From CAG-390 sp045633005 (GTDB lineage: Bacteria; Bacillota; Clostridia; Oscillospirales; CAG-272): a stretch of 42,453 nucleotides of DNA. Each line of letters begins with the position of its first letter. Position 1 is the first letter of the stretch. The notes under the pieces are model-generated. The model had not been told where the DNA came from, made no database searches, and saw only the letters and a program-made list of their open reading frames with translations. The position numbers and the translations under genes were made by a program. Below are positions 1 through 7,921 of this stretch, piece after piece. The stretch lies in assembly GCA_045633005.1 (NCBI GenBank), contig JAZQXT010000090.1, positions 1 to 42,453 of the forward strand. Reading direction: 5' to 3'.

Positions 1-300
1 GGTCTTTTTGGCCGGACACAGGAGGAGGCGGAGGTCTTCTTTTTGGAGGTGCTCCTGCCCAACTGGACGATGATCTTATTCGTGGTCTTTATCCTGTCCC
101 TGCTCATAACGTTTTATCTGATCCTGGGGAAAATGACCGGCTGGTTTCGTGCGATCGGCGAAGCGGCGCACAGCATGAAAGAGCAGATCGGACAGGCGGT
201 CATCCTGCCCAAAGAGCTGAGCGACGTGGAGGAGGACCTCAATAACGTGCGTCTGAGCGTGGTGCGGCGGGAAGAAGAGGCGGAGGAGAGCGCCAAGTAG
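1..300 (+). CDS. C-terminal part of a membrane protein, function unknown
   Basis: Frame 1 is open from the window edge to the TAG at 298-300, so this is the last 99 residues of a gene that starts upstream. The visible fragment has one strongly hydrophobic helix (about residues 23-43, beginning NWTMILFVVF). A charged tail follows, with a predicted helical DVEEDLNNVR segment and an acidic/basic end (RREEEAEESAK), which would normally be cytoplasmic. A TTG at 43 could start a shorter protein, but the open frame runs through it and no better ribosome site is visible, so a truncated longer gene is preferred. It is followed at once by a strong terminator hairpin. I do not recognise the family. Confidence 0.6.
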   Translation, partial: GLFGRTQEEAEVFFLEVLLPNWTMILFVVFILSLLITFYLILGKMTGWFRAIGEAAHSMKEQIGQAVILPKELSDVEEDLNNVRLSVVRREEEAEESAK

Positions 301-334
301 GCGAGGGAATGCGGCAAAGATGCGGGGGAGCGAT

Positions 335-378
335 AAAAATGGCGAGTAAAATGCGTTTGCATTTTACTCACCATTTTT
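335..378 (+). terminator. Rho-independent terminator after the first gene
   Basis: AAAAATGG, one mismatch, then GAGTAAAATGC (344-354), loop GTTT, GCATTTTACTC (359-369), one mismatch, then CCATTTTT. The long stem ends in a T-run and lies 35 bp after the stop codon. The A-run at the other end could make it work in both directions. Bases 379-498 hold nothing else I can support. Confidence 0.8.
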
Positions 379-498
379 ACTTGTATTATTTATACTATGT
401 ATGCTATGCGTTTTCGTTTGTTCGCTTGGCGGGTTGCGCTTGGCGATTGATGTGGCAGCGCTTCAAAAAAAGTGAAGTTTTATCCCGAAACTTTATCC

Positions 499-969
499 TT
501 AAATCGCAGAAATGACAAACATCGCTATGAGTGAGAGCGCTCCAAGCGCCTCAGCGAGGTAAAGCGCAAGGCTTGCGACGTAAAGCGCCTTTATCGCGCC
601 GTGGGGGCTGTCGGAAACTTTGGGAGCGTGGGGCGCATCTGCAGCACCGTGAGCATTGGGCTCGTCGGGTGCGTCGGGGGCTTGGGAAGCTTTAGTAGCA
701 TCGGGGAGCATCCGCTTGAACAGCAAAAATGCGACGAGCGCGAGCATTGCGGCTGCCGAAAGCGTGAAGGTGCATACCACCATTGTTGCCATTATAGCGA
801 TAACGAAGGCGAACGCGCCGAGCACGGCGTAGCCTCCCTCCGCTTTGCCGCTATCGTAGGAAGCGGTGGCGGCGGAAACGATGCCGCCGATGCTCAAGGC
901 GGCGATAGCCACCGATGCAATAAGGCAGATCACGGCAATTATCAGCTTGATTTTCTGCTTTTTGCTCAT
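499..969 (-). CDS. Small four-helix membrane protein with Ala/Pro/Asp-rich loop
   Basis: A 156-residue protein with hydrophobic segments near residues 8-32, 45-66, 67-88 and 127-156, so probably four membrane helices. Between helices 3 and 4 lies a low-complexity Ala/Pro/Asp/His linker (about 91-125) with repeated APDAP and ADAPHAP patterns. The start is fixed by an excellent AAGGAGG site about 8 bases before the ATG. The gene lies 29 bp downstream of the acetylesterase-like gene with no visible promoter, so it is probably the last gene of the pfl transcript. No catalytic motif is visible and I do not recognise the family. The composition matches small integral membrane proteins common in uncultured Clostridia. 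Confidence 0.7.
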   Translation of the reverse strand: MSKKQKIKLIIAVICLIASVAIAALSIGGIVSAATASYDSGKAEGGYAVLGAFAFVIAIMATMVVCTFTLSAAAMLALVAFLLFKRMLPDATKASQAPDAPDEPNAHGAADAPHAPKVSDSPHGAIKALYVASLALYLAEALGALSLIAMFVISAI

Positions 970-998
970 TTTTATCCTCCTTGCTTGTCAGGTGAGGT

Positions 999-2678
999 TT
1001 ATCCTATCTGATTCTGCGTTTGGTCGTTCGCGCTTTCCTCGGTGGCGGCGGCGAGCCTTGCTCGCACGCGGCGCACAAGTCCGCTCTCGCTCTGTGCCGT
1101 TATCTCGGCGGTGTCGCCGAGCTTTGCGGCGGCAGTGAAGCGGATGTTTCCGTAAACGTCGATATTGCAGATATCCGCGCCCTCGGTGACGGTGTATTTC
1201 ACCTGCGGCGCATCGTTATAAAGCGGCAACACGATAGCGGCAATTCTATGTCCGCCGCCCTCGCAGACGGTCAGCTCGTCGCCGTCATTGAGGCGTGTTC
1301 TGCCGTCGGAGTCGAGCAGTTCAAGCTCCGTGGGCGTGCGGTCGGACGTGGGCGAGAGCGCGCCGTAAAGATTCTCGGCAAGCACGCGCCCCTGCTCATT
1401 ATAGCCCGTTTGCGTGTAATGCAAGTTCTGCGGTCCGACAAAGCCGAAGCCGTAAGCCGTGCTGTCGTGAAAATCGGGCATTTTTGCGTAATCACCGACG
1501 CGCGACGCTATAAACAAGCTGCTGTCGGTCGTGTTGTTCACCGCGTACTGCGCCGCGCGAATGGGCAAAAGGTCGGTGAGCATTCCAAGCTCGATGCTCT
1601 CTTTGCGCGCTCTGTTGCGGTTGGCGCGGACAAGCACTATCGCGCCGAAATCGACCTTCAGGTCGTTTATCATATTATTGCGTATCGCAATGAATCTGTC
1701 GTAGTATTCGTTATCCCAAAGCAGACGCTTGCTGTCCTGAACGTAGCCCTTGCCGCGCTCGTACCAGCGCACCATCTGCGTTTCGCCGTGCGTCCAGAAA
1801 AATCCGCGGCGGCTTATCTCAAACGGCGAGTCGGGGGCGGAGTAGAGGGCTTCAACGGCGGCGGAAACGGTCTTTGCGTAGCCGTACATTCTGCCGTCCT
1901 CTGCCCACGAATGAATTGCAACGCCGTCGCAGGCGCATATTACCATCAGCGTTTTTTCGCCCGTCAGCTCGTGCCAGCGCTTCGTAAGCGCACCGTGAAA
2001 GCCGCTTTTTATCTTTTCGCCGAAATCGTATATCTCGTCGGTCGAAAACGCGCCCGTGTTCGGGTCAACGTACAGAAAATACGTGTTTCCGAGCGGCGCA
2101 CTCTCCATTTTAAGCTGTTCTGTGGGGCGGTCTATACCCTGATCGTACGAGCCGCGCGAATTGCTCTGTCCCGTGGCGTAGAAAATATTCAGCGGGGCGC
2201 GCTCGACTCTGTCTACGGTCAGCGTGGCAACGGTGGTGCGGCAGACCTTTGCGGTTACACTCACGGGCGTGCTTGAAAGCGCAACGGCGTGAATAACGCC
2301 GTCCTCGGAGACCGTAAGAACGCTCTCATCGGAGCTTGAAAATTTCAGCTTGCCCTTGCCCGAATATTCGGGCGCGAAGGTGTAGCGGTCGTCGTACTGC
2401 ATCACGAATCCGAGGGATGCGTCCTGAACGAAATTCAAGACGTACTCGGTCTTATCCTCGCCCGACGTAAGGACTATTTTCGCCGTTGCCGTGCGCGAGT
2501 GGGGCGCACGAATGGGGCGGAGCACCTTTACGTCCACGCCGTCCTCGGCGGTGGCGCATATCTTGGGCAGACGGGGATTTCCGTCGGGAATTGATACGGT
2601 ATATTCGAAGGTATTTGCGTCGAACTCAAAGTCCTGACGGTTATCCAAAGTAAGCGTTTTCAGGAGGGGCTTTTTCAT
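999..2678 (-). CDS. SGNH-hydrolase-like (sialate O-acetylesterase/CE6-type) protein with beta-sandwich domains
   Basis: A 559-residue protein starting at the ATG at 2678 (AAAGGAG 6 bases upstream), one base from the pflA stop. The longer open frame reaches into pflA and is rejected. Residues about 1-90 resemble a cadherin-like beta-sandwich (FEYTVSIP), and about 100-150 a bacterial Ig-like domain (SSDESVLTVSEDGVI). The catalytic region has a block I motif GQSNSRG (nucleophile Ser172), a HGET motif at 297-300 like the QGE motif of acetylesterases, and a block V-like LHYTQTGY with His420. The Asp expected three residues before that His reads Gln417. The C-terminus looks like another Ig-like domain. 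The family usually removes O-acetyl groups from sialic acid or plant polysaccharide outside the cell, yet no signal peptide is visible here. Substrate unknown. Confidence 0.75.
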   Translation of the reverse strand: MKKPLLKTLTLDNRQDFEFDANTFEYTVSIPDGNPRLPKICATAEDGVDVKVLRPIRAPHSRTATAKIVLTSGEDKTEYVLNFVQDASLGFVMQYDDRYTFAPEYSGKGKLKFSSSDESVLTVSEDGVIHAVALSSTPVSVTAKVCRTTVATLTVDRVERAPLNIFYATGQSNSRGSYDQGIDRPTEQLKMESAPLGNTYFLYVDPNTGAFSTDEIYDFGEKIKSGFHGALTKRWHELTGEKTLMVICACDGVAIHSWAEDGRMYGYAKTVSAAVEALYSAPDSPFEISRRGFFWTHGETQMVRWYERGKGYVQDSKRLLWDNEYYDRFIAIRNNMINDLKVDFGAIVLVRANRNRARKESIELGMLTDLLPIRAAQYAVNNTTDSSLFIASRVGDYAKMPDFHDSTAYGFGFVGPQNLHYTQTGYNEQGRVLAENLYGALSPTSDRTPTELELLDSDGRTRLNDGDELTVCEGGGHRIAAIVLPLYNDAPQVKYTVTEGADICNIDVYGNIRFTAAAKLGDTAEITAQSESGLVRRVRARLAAATEESANDQTQNQIG

Positions 2679-2679
2679 T

Positions 2680-3426
2680 TTATTCTCCTTTGGTATTTTT
2701 GCTTTTTGCAAGGCGATAGCCGCGAAGGATGGTCTCCTTCGCCTTTTCGGCGGCATCCTTTGAAAGAGCGGGGATGCCCTCAAGCGGATATTCCATACCG
2801 AGAGCGCGGTATTTTTCCTTGCCCATCGTGTGATAGGGCAGAACGTCAAGGGCGCGCGCGGTCTTTATTCTTGCGATCAGCTCGCCGAGGCGCAAAAGAT
2901 GCTCCTCGCCGTCGGTCACGGTTGGGACTACCACGTGGCGTATCCATATCGGAACGTTCTTTTTTGCAAGATAGTCGGCAAAAGCAAGAATGCTTGCGTT
3001 ATCCGCGCCCGTCAGCTCCTTGTGTGCGGCGCTGTCCGAGTGCTTCAAGTCAAGCATAACGAGGTCGGTAAGCTCAATCAAGCGGTCAAGCCGCTCGCTT
3101 TCGTGAAACGTCGCGCCCGACGTGTCAATGCAGGTGTGTACGCCCTCGCGCTTGGCAAGGGTGAACAGCTCGATAAGAAAATCCACCTGCAAAAGCGGCT
3201 CTCCGCCGCTGACGGTTATTCCGCCGTTGGTATAAAAGGGGCGATTTTTCAAAAAGTGAGCCATTATCTCCTCGGCTGACGTTTCCTCGCCGCCGTGGGC
3301 TTGCCACGTGTCGGGGTTGTGGCAGTATTTGCATCGCAGGGGACAGCCCTGCATAAATACCACCATACGCACTCCCGGTCCGTCAAGCGTGCCGAAGCTC
3401 TCTACGGAGTGTATTCGCCCTTTCAT
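2680..3426 (-). CDS. pflA: Pyruvate formate-lyase activating enzyme (radical SAM)
   Basis: A 248-residue radical-SAM activase that installs the glycyl radical on pyruvate formate-lyase using S-adenosylmethionine and an Fe4S4 cluster. The cluster ligands are in the CxxxCxxC motif GCPLRCKYCHNPDTW (Cys28, Cys32, Cys35). The SAM-contacting GGE motif is present as VSGGEPLLQ, and the N-terminal FGTLDGPGVR is typical of PflA. Length matches the family (about 245). It starts 3 bases after the stop of the glycyl-radical-domain gene and is followed 1 base later by the esterase-like gene, so all are co-transcribed. Cytoplasmic. In this operon the substrate glycine is on a separate polypeptide, so the activase presumably acts on the small subunit, alone or docked. 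Confidence 0.96.
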   Translation of the reverse strand: MKGRIHSVESFGTLDGPGVRMVVFMQGCPLRCKYCHNPDTWQAHGGEETSAEEIMAHFLKNRPFYTNGGITVSGGEPLLQVDFLIELFTLAKREGVHTCIDTSGATFHESERLDRLIELTDLVMLDLKHSDSAAHKELTGADNASILAFADYLAKKNVPIWIRHVVVPTVTDGEEHLLRLGELIARIKTARALDVLPYHTMGKEKYRALGMEYPLEGIPALSKDAAEKAKETILRGYRLAKSKNTKGE

Positions 3427-3429
3427 TTT

Positions 3430-3672
3430 TTAGATATGGTCGTGGAACGTGCGAGAGATGACCTCGTCCTGCTGTTCCTTCGTAAGCTTTACGAAATTGA
3501 CCGCGTATCCGCTTACGCGCACGGTAAGCTGGGGATATCTTTCGGGGTGAGCCTGCGCGTCAAGCAAGGTCTCCTTCGTGAAAACGTTAACGTTTAAGTG
3601 GTGTCCGCTTTTCTGAACGTATCCGTCAAGAAGCGCGACGAGATTATCTATCTGTGCATTGGTTGCTGACAT
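3430..3672 (-). CDS. Stand-alone glycyl-radical domain of pyruvate formate-lyase (GrcA-like)
   Basis: An 80-residue protein equivalent to the last part of PflB: LVALLDGYV, HHLNVNVFTKETLLDA, YPQLTVRVSGYAV, LTKEQQDEVISRTF. The radical glycine is Gly55 in RVSGYAV. It has its own ATG and a clear TAAAGGAG site 8 bases upstream, 19 bp after the stop of the large subunit. The preceding gene lacks exactly this domain, so together they rebuild a full PFL. It resembles the E. coli stress protein YfiD/GrcA, which repairs oxygen-cleaved PFL, but here it is the only glycyl-radical domain in the operon and is therefore probably a constitutive subunit. Inference: the two chains associate for catalysis. Confidence 0.93.
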   Translation of the reverse strand: MSATNAQIDNLVALLDGYVQKSGHHLNVNVFTKETLLDAQAHPERYPQLTVRVSGYAVNFVKLTKEQQDEVISRTFHDHI

Positions 3673-3691
3673 TGTTTTTCTCCTTTAGGAA

Positions 3692-5785
3692 TTAGTTTTC
3701 ATCAAGTCCCGCAAAAAGCGTGGGAGTGGAGCAAGCTCCGCCGCAAGCGTCCACGTCAAGCTCGCCCGTGAAGATGCGGTCCTCCTTGCCGAGTGCGCCG
3801 GGGATTATCGAGAAGGTGTTGGAAATACCGTCCTGCGCGTCGATAAAGGGAAGCTTGGAAACGGAGGAGAGCGATGCTACAGCTCCGTGAGTGTCGCGGC
3901 GGTGCATGGGGTTAGCACCGGGTGCAAACGCCTCGCCGCCCTTACGTCCGTCGGGAGTCGAGCCCGTTGCCTTGCCGTAAACGACGTTGGACGTTATCGT
4001 AAGGATGGAGGTGGTGGGAATGCTTCCGCGGTAGGTGTGATTGCGTCTTACCGCTTCCATAAATTCGTGTACTATATCGCGTGCGATGCTGTCAACTCTG
4101 TCGTCGTCGTTGCCGAACTTGGGGAAATCGCCCTCGACCTCGTAGTCAACGGCAAGTCCCGTTTCGTCGCGGATAACGCGGACCTTCGCGTACTTTATCG
4201 CGGAGAGCGAGTCCGCTACGACGGAAAGACCAGCTATTCCCGTTGCAAACCAGCGGGTGACCTCCTTATCGTGGAGAGCCATCTGCAGCTTTTCGTAGCA
4301 GTATTTATCGTGCATATAGTGGATAACGTTAAGGGTGTTTACGTAAACGCCCGCAAGCCACGTCATCATATCGGTGTACTTCTTCATTACCTCGTCGTAA
4401 TCGAGATATTCCGAGGTGATGGGGCGGTATTCGGGTCCGACCTGCTTGTGCGATATCTCGTCAACGCCGCCGTTGATGGCGTAGAGCAAGCATTTTGCAA
4501 GGTTTGCGCGTGCGCCGAAGAACTGCATCTCCTTACCTATGCGCATCGAGGAAACACAGCAAGCGATGGCGTAATCGTCGCCGTGGGTAAAGCGCATAAG
4601 GTCGTCGTTCTCATACTGGAGCGAGGACGTTTCGATGGAGAGGCGCGCGCAGTAGCGCTTGAAGTTGGTGGGAAGATTTACCGACCAAAGCACCGTAAGG
4701 TTCGGTTCGGGGGACGGGCCGAGGTTTACAAGGGTGTGCAGATATCTGTACGACATCTTCGTGACCATGTGGCGACCGTCGATGCCGAAGCCGCCGATGG
4801 ACTCGGTGACCCATTGCGGATCGCCCGAAAAGAGCGCGTTGTATTCGGGTGTGCGCGCGAATTTAACAAGGCGCAGTTTCATAATGAAATGGTCGACCAT
4901 TTCCTGAATTTCCGCCTCGGTATATTTGCCGTTTTTGAGGTCGCGCTGTGCGTAAACGTCAAGGAAGGTTGCGGTACGTCCGAGGGACATTGCCGCGCCG
5001 TTTTGCTCCTTTATCGCGGCAAGATAGCCGAAATAGAGCCATTGGATAGCTTCCTTGGTGTCGCGTGCAGGCTCGGAGATATCGTAGCCGTAGGACAGCG
5101 CCATCTTTTTCAGCTCCTCAAGGGCGCGTATCTGCTCGGCAAGCTCCTCGCGCTGTTGGATGATATCGGAGTACATTGCGGAGCGGGTGGTCTTTTTCTC
5201 CTCCTGCTTGTCGCGGATAAGGAAATCCACGCCGTAGAGCGCCACGCGGCGATAGTCGCCGATAATGCGTCCTCTGCCGTATGCGTCGGGAAGTCCCGTT
5301 ATGATATGGCTTGAACGGCACGCGCGCATTTCGGGCGTGTAAACGTCAAAAACGCCCGCGTTGTGAGTTTTTCTGTGAACGGTGAAAAATTCTCTGAGCT
5401 TGGGGTCTATCTCGTAGCCGTTGTCCGTGCAGGCACGCTCTGCGGTACGGATGCCGCCGTAGGGCATAAACGCACGCTTCAAGGGCTTGTCGGTCTGAAG
5501 TCCGACTATTTTTTCTCTGTCCTTGTCGATGTAGCCGGGCGCGTGTGAGGTGATGGTGGAAATGATATCGGTATCCATATCAAGAACTCCGCCCGCCTCG
5601 CGCTCCTTGCGGAACAGCTCGCAGACCTGCTCCCAAAGCTTACGGGTGTTTTCCGTAGGCGCTTCAAGGAAGTCCTCGTTGCCGTCGTACGGCTCGTAAT
5701 TGTGTCTGATAAAGCTGCGGATGTGTATCTCCTTCGTCCACGTTCCGCCCTCGAATCCTTCCCATCCGGGATAATTGTAAGTCAT
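3692..5785 (-). CDS. pflB: Pyruvate formate-lyase large subunit lacking the glycyl-radical C-terminus
   Basis: A 697-residue formate C-acetyltransferase catalytic chain (pyruvate + CoA to acetyl-CoA + formate), the main anaerobic route from pyruvate. The catalytic cysteine pair is Cys409-Cys410 in YAIACCVSSM, followed by the conserved FFGARANLAK and YAINGGVDE. The C-terminal half matches PflB closely (TSNVVYGKATG, PGANPMHRRD, FSIIPGALGKEDR). Usual PflB is about 760 residues. This chain stops soon after ALGKEDR, where the normal linker to the radical domain begins, and ends instead in a Cys-containing tail (DVDACGGACSTPTLF). The stop is clean and followed by a ribosome site and the separate radical-domain gene, so this is a gene split rather than a sequencing frameshift. 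Start chosen at ATG 5785 with AAGGAG 9 bases upstream. Confidence 0.95.
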   Translation of the reverse strand: MTYNYPGWEGFEGGTWTKEIHIRSFIRHNYEPYDGNEDFLEAPTENTRKLWEQVCELFRKEREAGGVLDMDTDIISTITSHAPGYIDKDREKIVGLQTDKPLKRAFMPYGGIRTAERACTDNGYEIDPKLREFFTVHRKTHNAGVFDVYTPEMRACRSSHIITGLPDAYGRGRIIGDYRRVALYGVDFLIRDKQEEKKTTRSAMYSDIIQQREELAEQIRALEELKKMALSYGYDISEPARDTKEAIQWLYFGYLAAIKEQNGAAMSLGRTATFLDVYAQRDLKNGKYTEAEIQEMVDHFIMKLRLVKFARTPEYNALFSGDPQWVTESIGGFGIDGRHMVTKMSYRYLHTLVNLGPSPEPNLTVLWSVNLPTNFKRYCARLSIETSSLQYENDDLMRFTHGDDYAIACCVSSMRIGKEMQFFGARANLAKCLLYAINGGVDEISHKQVGPEYRPITSEYLDYDEVMKKYTDMMTWLAGVYVNTLNVIHYMHDKYCYEKLQMALHDKEVTRWFATGIAGLSVVADSLSAIKYAKVRVIRDETGLAVDYEVEGDFPKFGNDDDRVDSIARDIVHEFMEAVRRNHTYRGSIPTTSILTITSNVVYGKATGSTPDGRKGGEAFAPGANPMHRRDTHGAVASLSSVSKLPFIDAQDGISNTFSIIPGALGKEDRIFTGELDVDACGGACSTPTLFAGLDEN

Positions 5786-5794
5786 TTATGTAGT

Positions 5795-5800
5795 CTCCTT
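5795..5800 (-). promoter_or_regulatory. Ribosome binding site of pflB
   Basis: Reads AAGGAG on the minus strand, 9 bases from the ATG at 5785. It fixes the pflB start. Confidence 0.8.
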
Positions 5801-5826
5801 ATGAGGTATTTTACTTAATCACATTT

Positions 5827-5855
5827 ATTTTATCATAATTATAGTGTAAAGTCAA
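5827..5855 (-). promoter_or_regulatory. Sigma-A promoter of the pfl operon
   Basis: On the minus strand: TTGACT (5850-5855), 17-bp spacer, TAAAAT (5827-5832). The predicted leader of about 35 nt carries AAGGAG before the pflB ATG. A TATAAT also lies within the spacer but would give too short a spacing. It is back-to-back with the promoter of the GH43 gene. Confidence 0.75.
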
Positions 5856-5908
5856 TACACCGCAATCTACAAAGAATGCAATTTAACGAGTATTTTCATT
5901 GTTGGAGG

Positions 5909-5937
5909 TTGACAATTATACGTAACTGTGGTACAAT
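5909..5937 (+). promoter_or_regulatory. Sigma-A promoter of the GH43-glycosyltransferase operon
   Basis: TTGACA (5909-5914), 17-bp spacer, TACAAT (5932-5937), followed by AAGGAG and the ATG at 5977. Near-consensus. Bases 5856-5908 between the divergent promoters could hold shared control sites, but I see no clear inverted repeat. Confidence 0.85.
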
Positions 5938-5976
5938 TTAAAAAGAAAAATATGCTTTTTTAAGGAGATTAAAAAA

Positions 5977-6873
5977 ATGATAATTACTGATATGACTTAT
6001 ATCGGCGACCCCCAGATAGTTCTTCACGAGGGCGTGTATTATTGCTACGCTACGAGCTTTATCAAGGGATTTTACGTTTGGAAGAGCACCGACCTCGTTA
6101 ATTGGAGCGAGCCGAAGGTATGCTTTGACGCAACGAAGCATTGGGGCGATATGAATTTCTGGGCACCCGAGGTCATCTACCACAACGGCAAGTTCGTTAT
6201 GCACTATACCGCAAGAATAAGCAAGAACGACCGTACTCTTTATCTCGGCGTTGCTACCTCCGACAGCCCCGAGGGACCCTTCGTTGACGTTTGGGGCAAG
6301 CCTATGTTCGACCTCGGCTACTCCACCATCGACGGCTCGGTGCTTATTACCGACGAGGGCAATTATTTCTATTATTCGAGAGATTGCATTCAGAATATCG
6401 TAAACGGCATAAAGACCAGCCAGATATACTGCGTAGAGCTTGACGATACGCTCACCCGCGCTATCGGCGAGCATAAGCTTATGACCACCCCCGAGTTTGA
6501 TTGGGAGCTTAAGTCCAAGAGCTACGGTAAGCTTTGGAACGAAGGTCCCAACGTTATCAAAGTCGGCGATAAGTACGTTATGAACTACTCTGCAAACCAC
6601 TACGCTACCAACAGATACGCTATCTGCATTGCGCAGTCCGACTCGCCCCTCGGCCCTTGGGTAAAGCATCCCGAGGCAAACCCCGTGCTTTCCTGCCGCG
6701 AGGAGCTTTTCGGCGCGGGTCACAACGCGTTCTTTATGAGCAAGGAAGGTAAGCTTATGACCTCCTTCCACGTTCAGACTCATCCCTCCCACCCCGGTGA
6801 GGACCGCCGCACCTGCATAGGCGAGGTTCGCTTTACCGAGGAGAACGGTATCATCAAGCAGGAGATCTTTTGA
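5977..6873 (+). CDS. Glycoside hydrolase family 43 protein (arabinosidase/xylosidase type), cytoplasmic
   Basis: A 298-residue single-domain five-bladed beta-propeller glycosidase. The three acidic residues expected of GH43 are in place: Asp11 in GDPQIVL (general base), Asp119 in STIDGSV (pKa modulator) and Glu189 in NEGPNV (general acid). Aromatic and substrate-channel motifs (YYCYATSF, HWGDMNFWAPEV, YFYYSRD) fit the family. There is no signal peptide, so it probably acts on imported oligosaccharides in the cytoplasm or, given its neighbours, on cell-surface glycan precursors. The start is fixed by AAGGAG 9 bases upstream. It overlaps or directly abuts the glycosyltransferase gene, implying one operon. 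The exact sugar specificity cannot be read from sequence. Confidence 0.85.
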   Translation: MIITDMTYIGDPQIVLHEGVYYCYATSFIKGFYVWKSTDLVNWSEPKVCFDATKHWGDMNFWAPEVIYHNGKFVMHYTARISKNDRTLYLGVATSDSPEGPFVDVWGKPMFDLGYSTIDGSVLITDEGNYFYYSRDCIQNIVNGIKTSQIYCVELDDTLTRAIGEHKLMTTPEFDWELKSKSYGKLWNEGPNVIKVGDKYVMNYSANHYATNRYAICIAQSDSPLGPWVKHPEANPVLSCREELFGAGHNAFFMSKEGKLMTSFHVQTHPSHPGEDRRTCIGEVRFTEENGIIKQEIF

Positions 6874-7886
6874 TAGGCGAGCTTATGAGAGTTACCGTTG
6901 CCGTAGTCGCTTATAACGAGGAGGGCACTTTGCCCTCCTTGCTTGCGGATATTACCGCGCAGAACTATCCGCGCGAAAAGACGGAGATACTTCTTATCGA
7001 CAGCGCCTCGACCGACGGCACGCGGGCGATAATGGACGATTTTGCCGCCAACGCGGAGGGATATTTTTCCGTAAAGGTTCTTGAAAACGAGAAAAAAACG
7101 CTCCCCTGCGGCTGTAACGTAATGCTTGATAATTACAGCGGCGACGCCGTTGTGAGGATCGACGCACACGCCTCCGTTCCATCGGACTTCATATCGAAGA
7201 ACGTCGCTCTTTTGAATAGCGGTGAGGACGTTTGCGGCGGTGCGCGCCCCAACGTCATAGACGGCGAAACGCCGTGGCGGCGCACTCTGCTTGCCGCCGA
7301 GCAATCTATGTTCGGAAGCGGAATCGCATCGTACCGAAACAGCCAAAAAAAGTGCTACACCTCGTCGATATTCCACGGCTTTTACCGCCGCGCCGTTTAC
7401 GACAAGGTCGGCAGATATAACGAGGACCTTGCGCGTACCGAGGACAACGATATGAGCTACCGCATACGCCGTGCGGGCTATAAGATATGCTACGACCCCG
7501 ATATAATTTCGTATCAGCATACGCGAAGCACGCTCGGAAAGATGCTGCGGCAGAAATATCTTAACGGACTCTGGATAGGAAGAACGCTTGGCGTAACGCC
7601 CGCGTGCGTTTCGCTTTTCCACCTCGTTCCGCTTGCATTCGTGCTTGCGATAATAGCGACGAGCGTGCTTTCCCTATTGGGCGTTTGGCAGCTTTCTGCG
7701 CTGATGTGGGGAATGTATACCCTCGTTGTGTTGGCTATGACGGTGTTTGAGCTTGTAAGTGGTGGATTTTCCCTAACCAAGCTCGCGCTCCCCGTTTTGT
7801 TCTTGCTACTGCATTTAAGCTACGGAGCGGGCAGCCTCGTCGGCGTTTGCTCGATGCCGTTCTGGCTTAGAAAAATCAAAAAATAA
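6870..7886 (+). CDS. Family 2 glycosyltransferase with C-terminal membrane helices (ExoA-like)
   Basis: A 338-residue GT-A enzyme: nucleotide-sugar binding N-terminus VTVAVVAYNEEGTLPSLL, metal-site variant RIDAH (Asp98-Ala99-His100) as in succinoglycan ExoA-type enzymes, acceptor/catalytic TEDNDMSYRI (Glu191-Asp192), then about three membrane helices (245-270, 272-295, 303-328). It probably extends a lipid-linked or surface glycan on the inner face of the membrane. Two starts are possible: TTG at 6870, overlapping the GH43 stop and with AGGAG 5 bases upstream, or ATG at 6885 (MRVTVAVVAYNEE) with a poor ribosome site. The TTG is listed because of its ribosome site, but ATG 6885 is nearly as likely. 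Confidence 0.87.
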   Translation: MIGELMRVTVAVVAYNEEGTLPSLLADITAQNYPREKTEILLIDSASTDGTRAIMDDFAANAEGYFSVKVLENEKKTLPCGCNVMLDNYSGDAVVRIDAHASVPSDFISKNVALLNSGEDVCGGARPNVIDGETPWRRTLLAAEQSMFGSGIASYRNSQKKCYTSSIFHGFYRRAVYDKVGRYNEDLARTEDNDMSYRIRRAGYKICYDPDIISYQHTRSTLGKMLRQKYLNGLWIGRTLGVTPACVSLFHLVPLAFVLAIIATSVLSLLGVWQLSALMWGMYTLVVLAMTVFELVSGGFSLTKLALPVLFLLLHLSYGAGSLVGVCSMPFWLRKIKK

Positions 7887-7921
7887 CGTCGCTTGCATTA
7901 GCGGCGGAAAGGAAACGGTTC

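Noticed and set aside
3673..3691. Frameshift or premature stop splitting pflB
   Set aside because: The two chains end and begin with clean stop, ribosome site and ATG, the large chain has a new tail, and the small chain has extra N-terminal residues. A simple sequencing error would leave a continuous reading frame in another phase.
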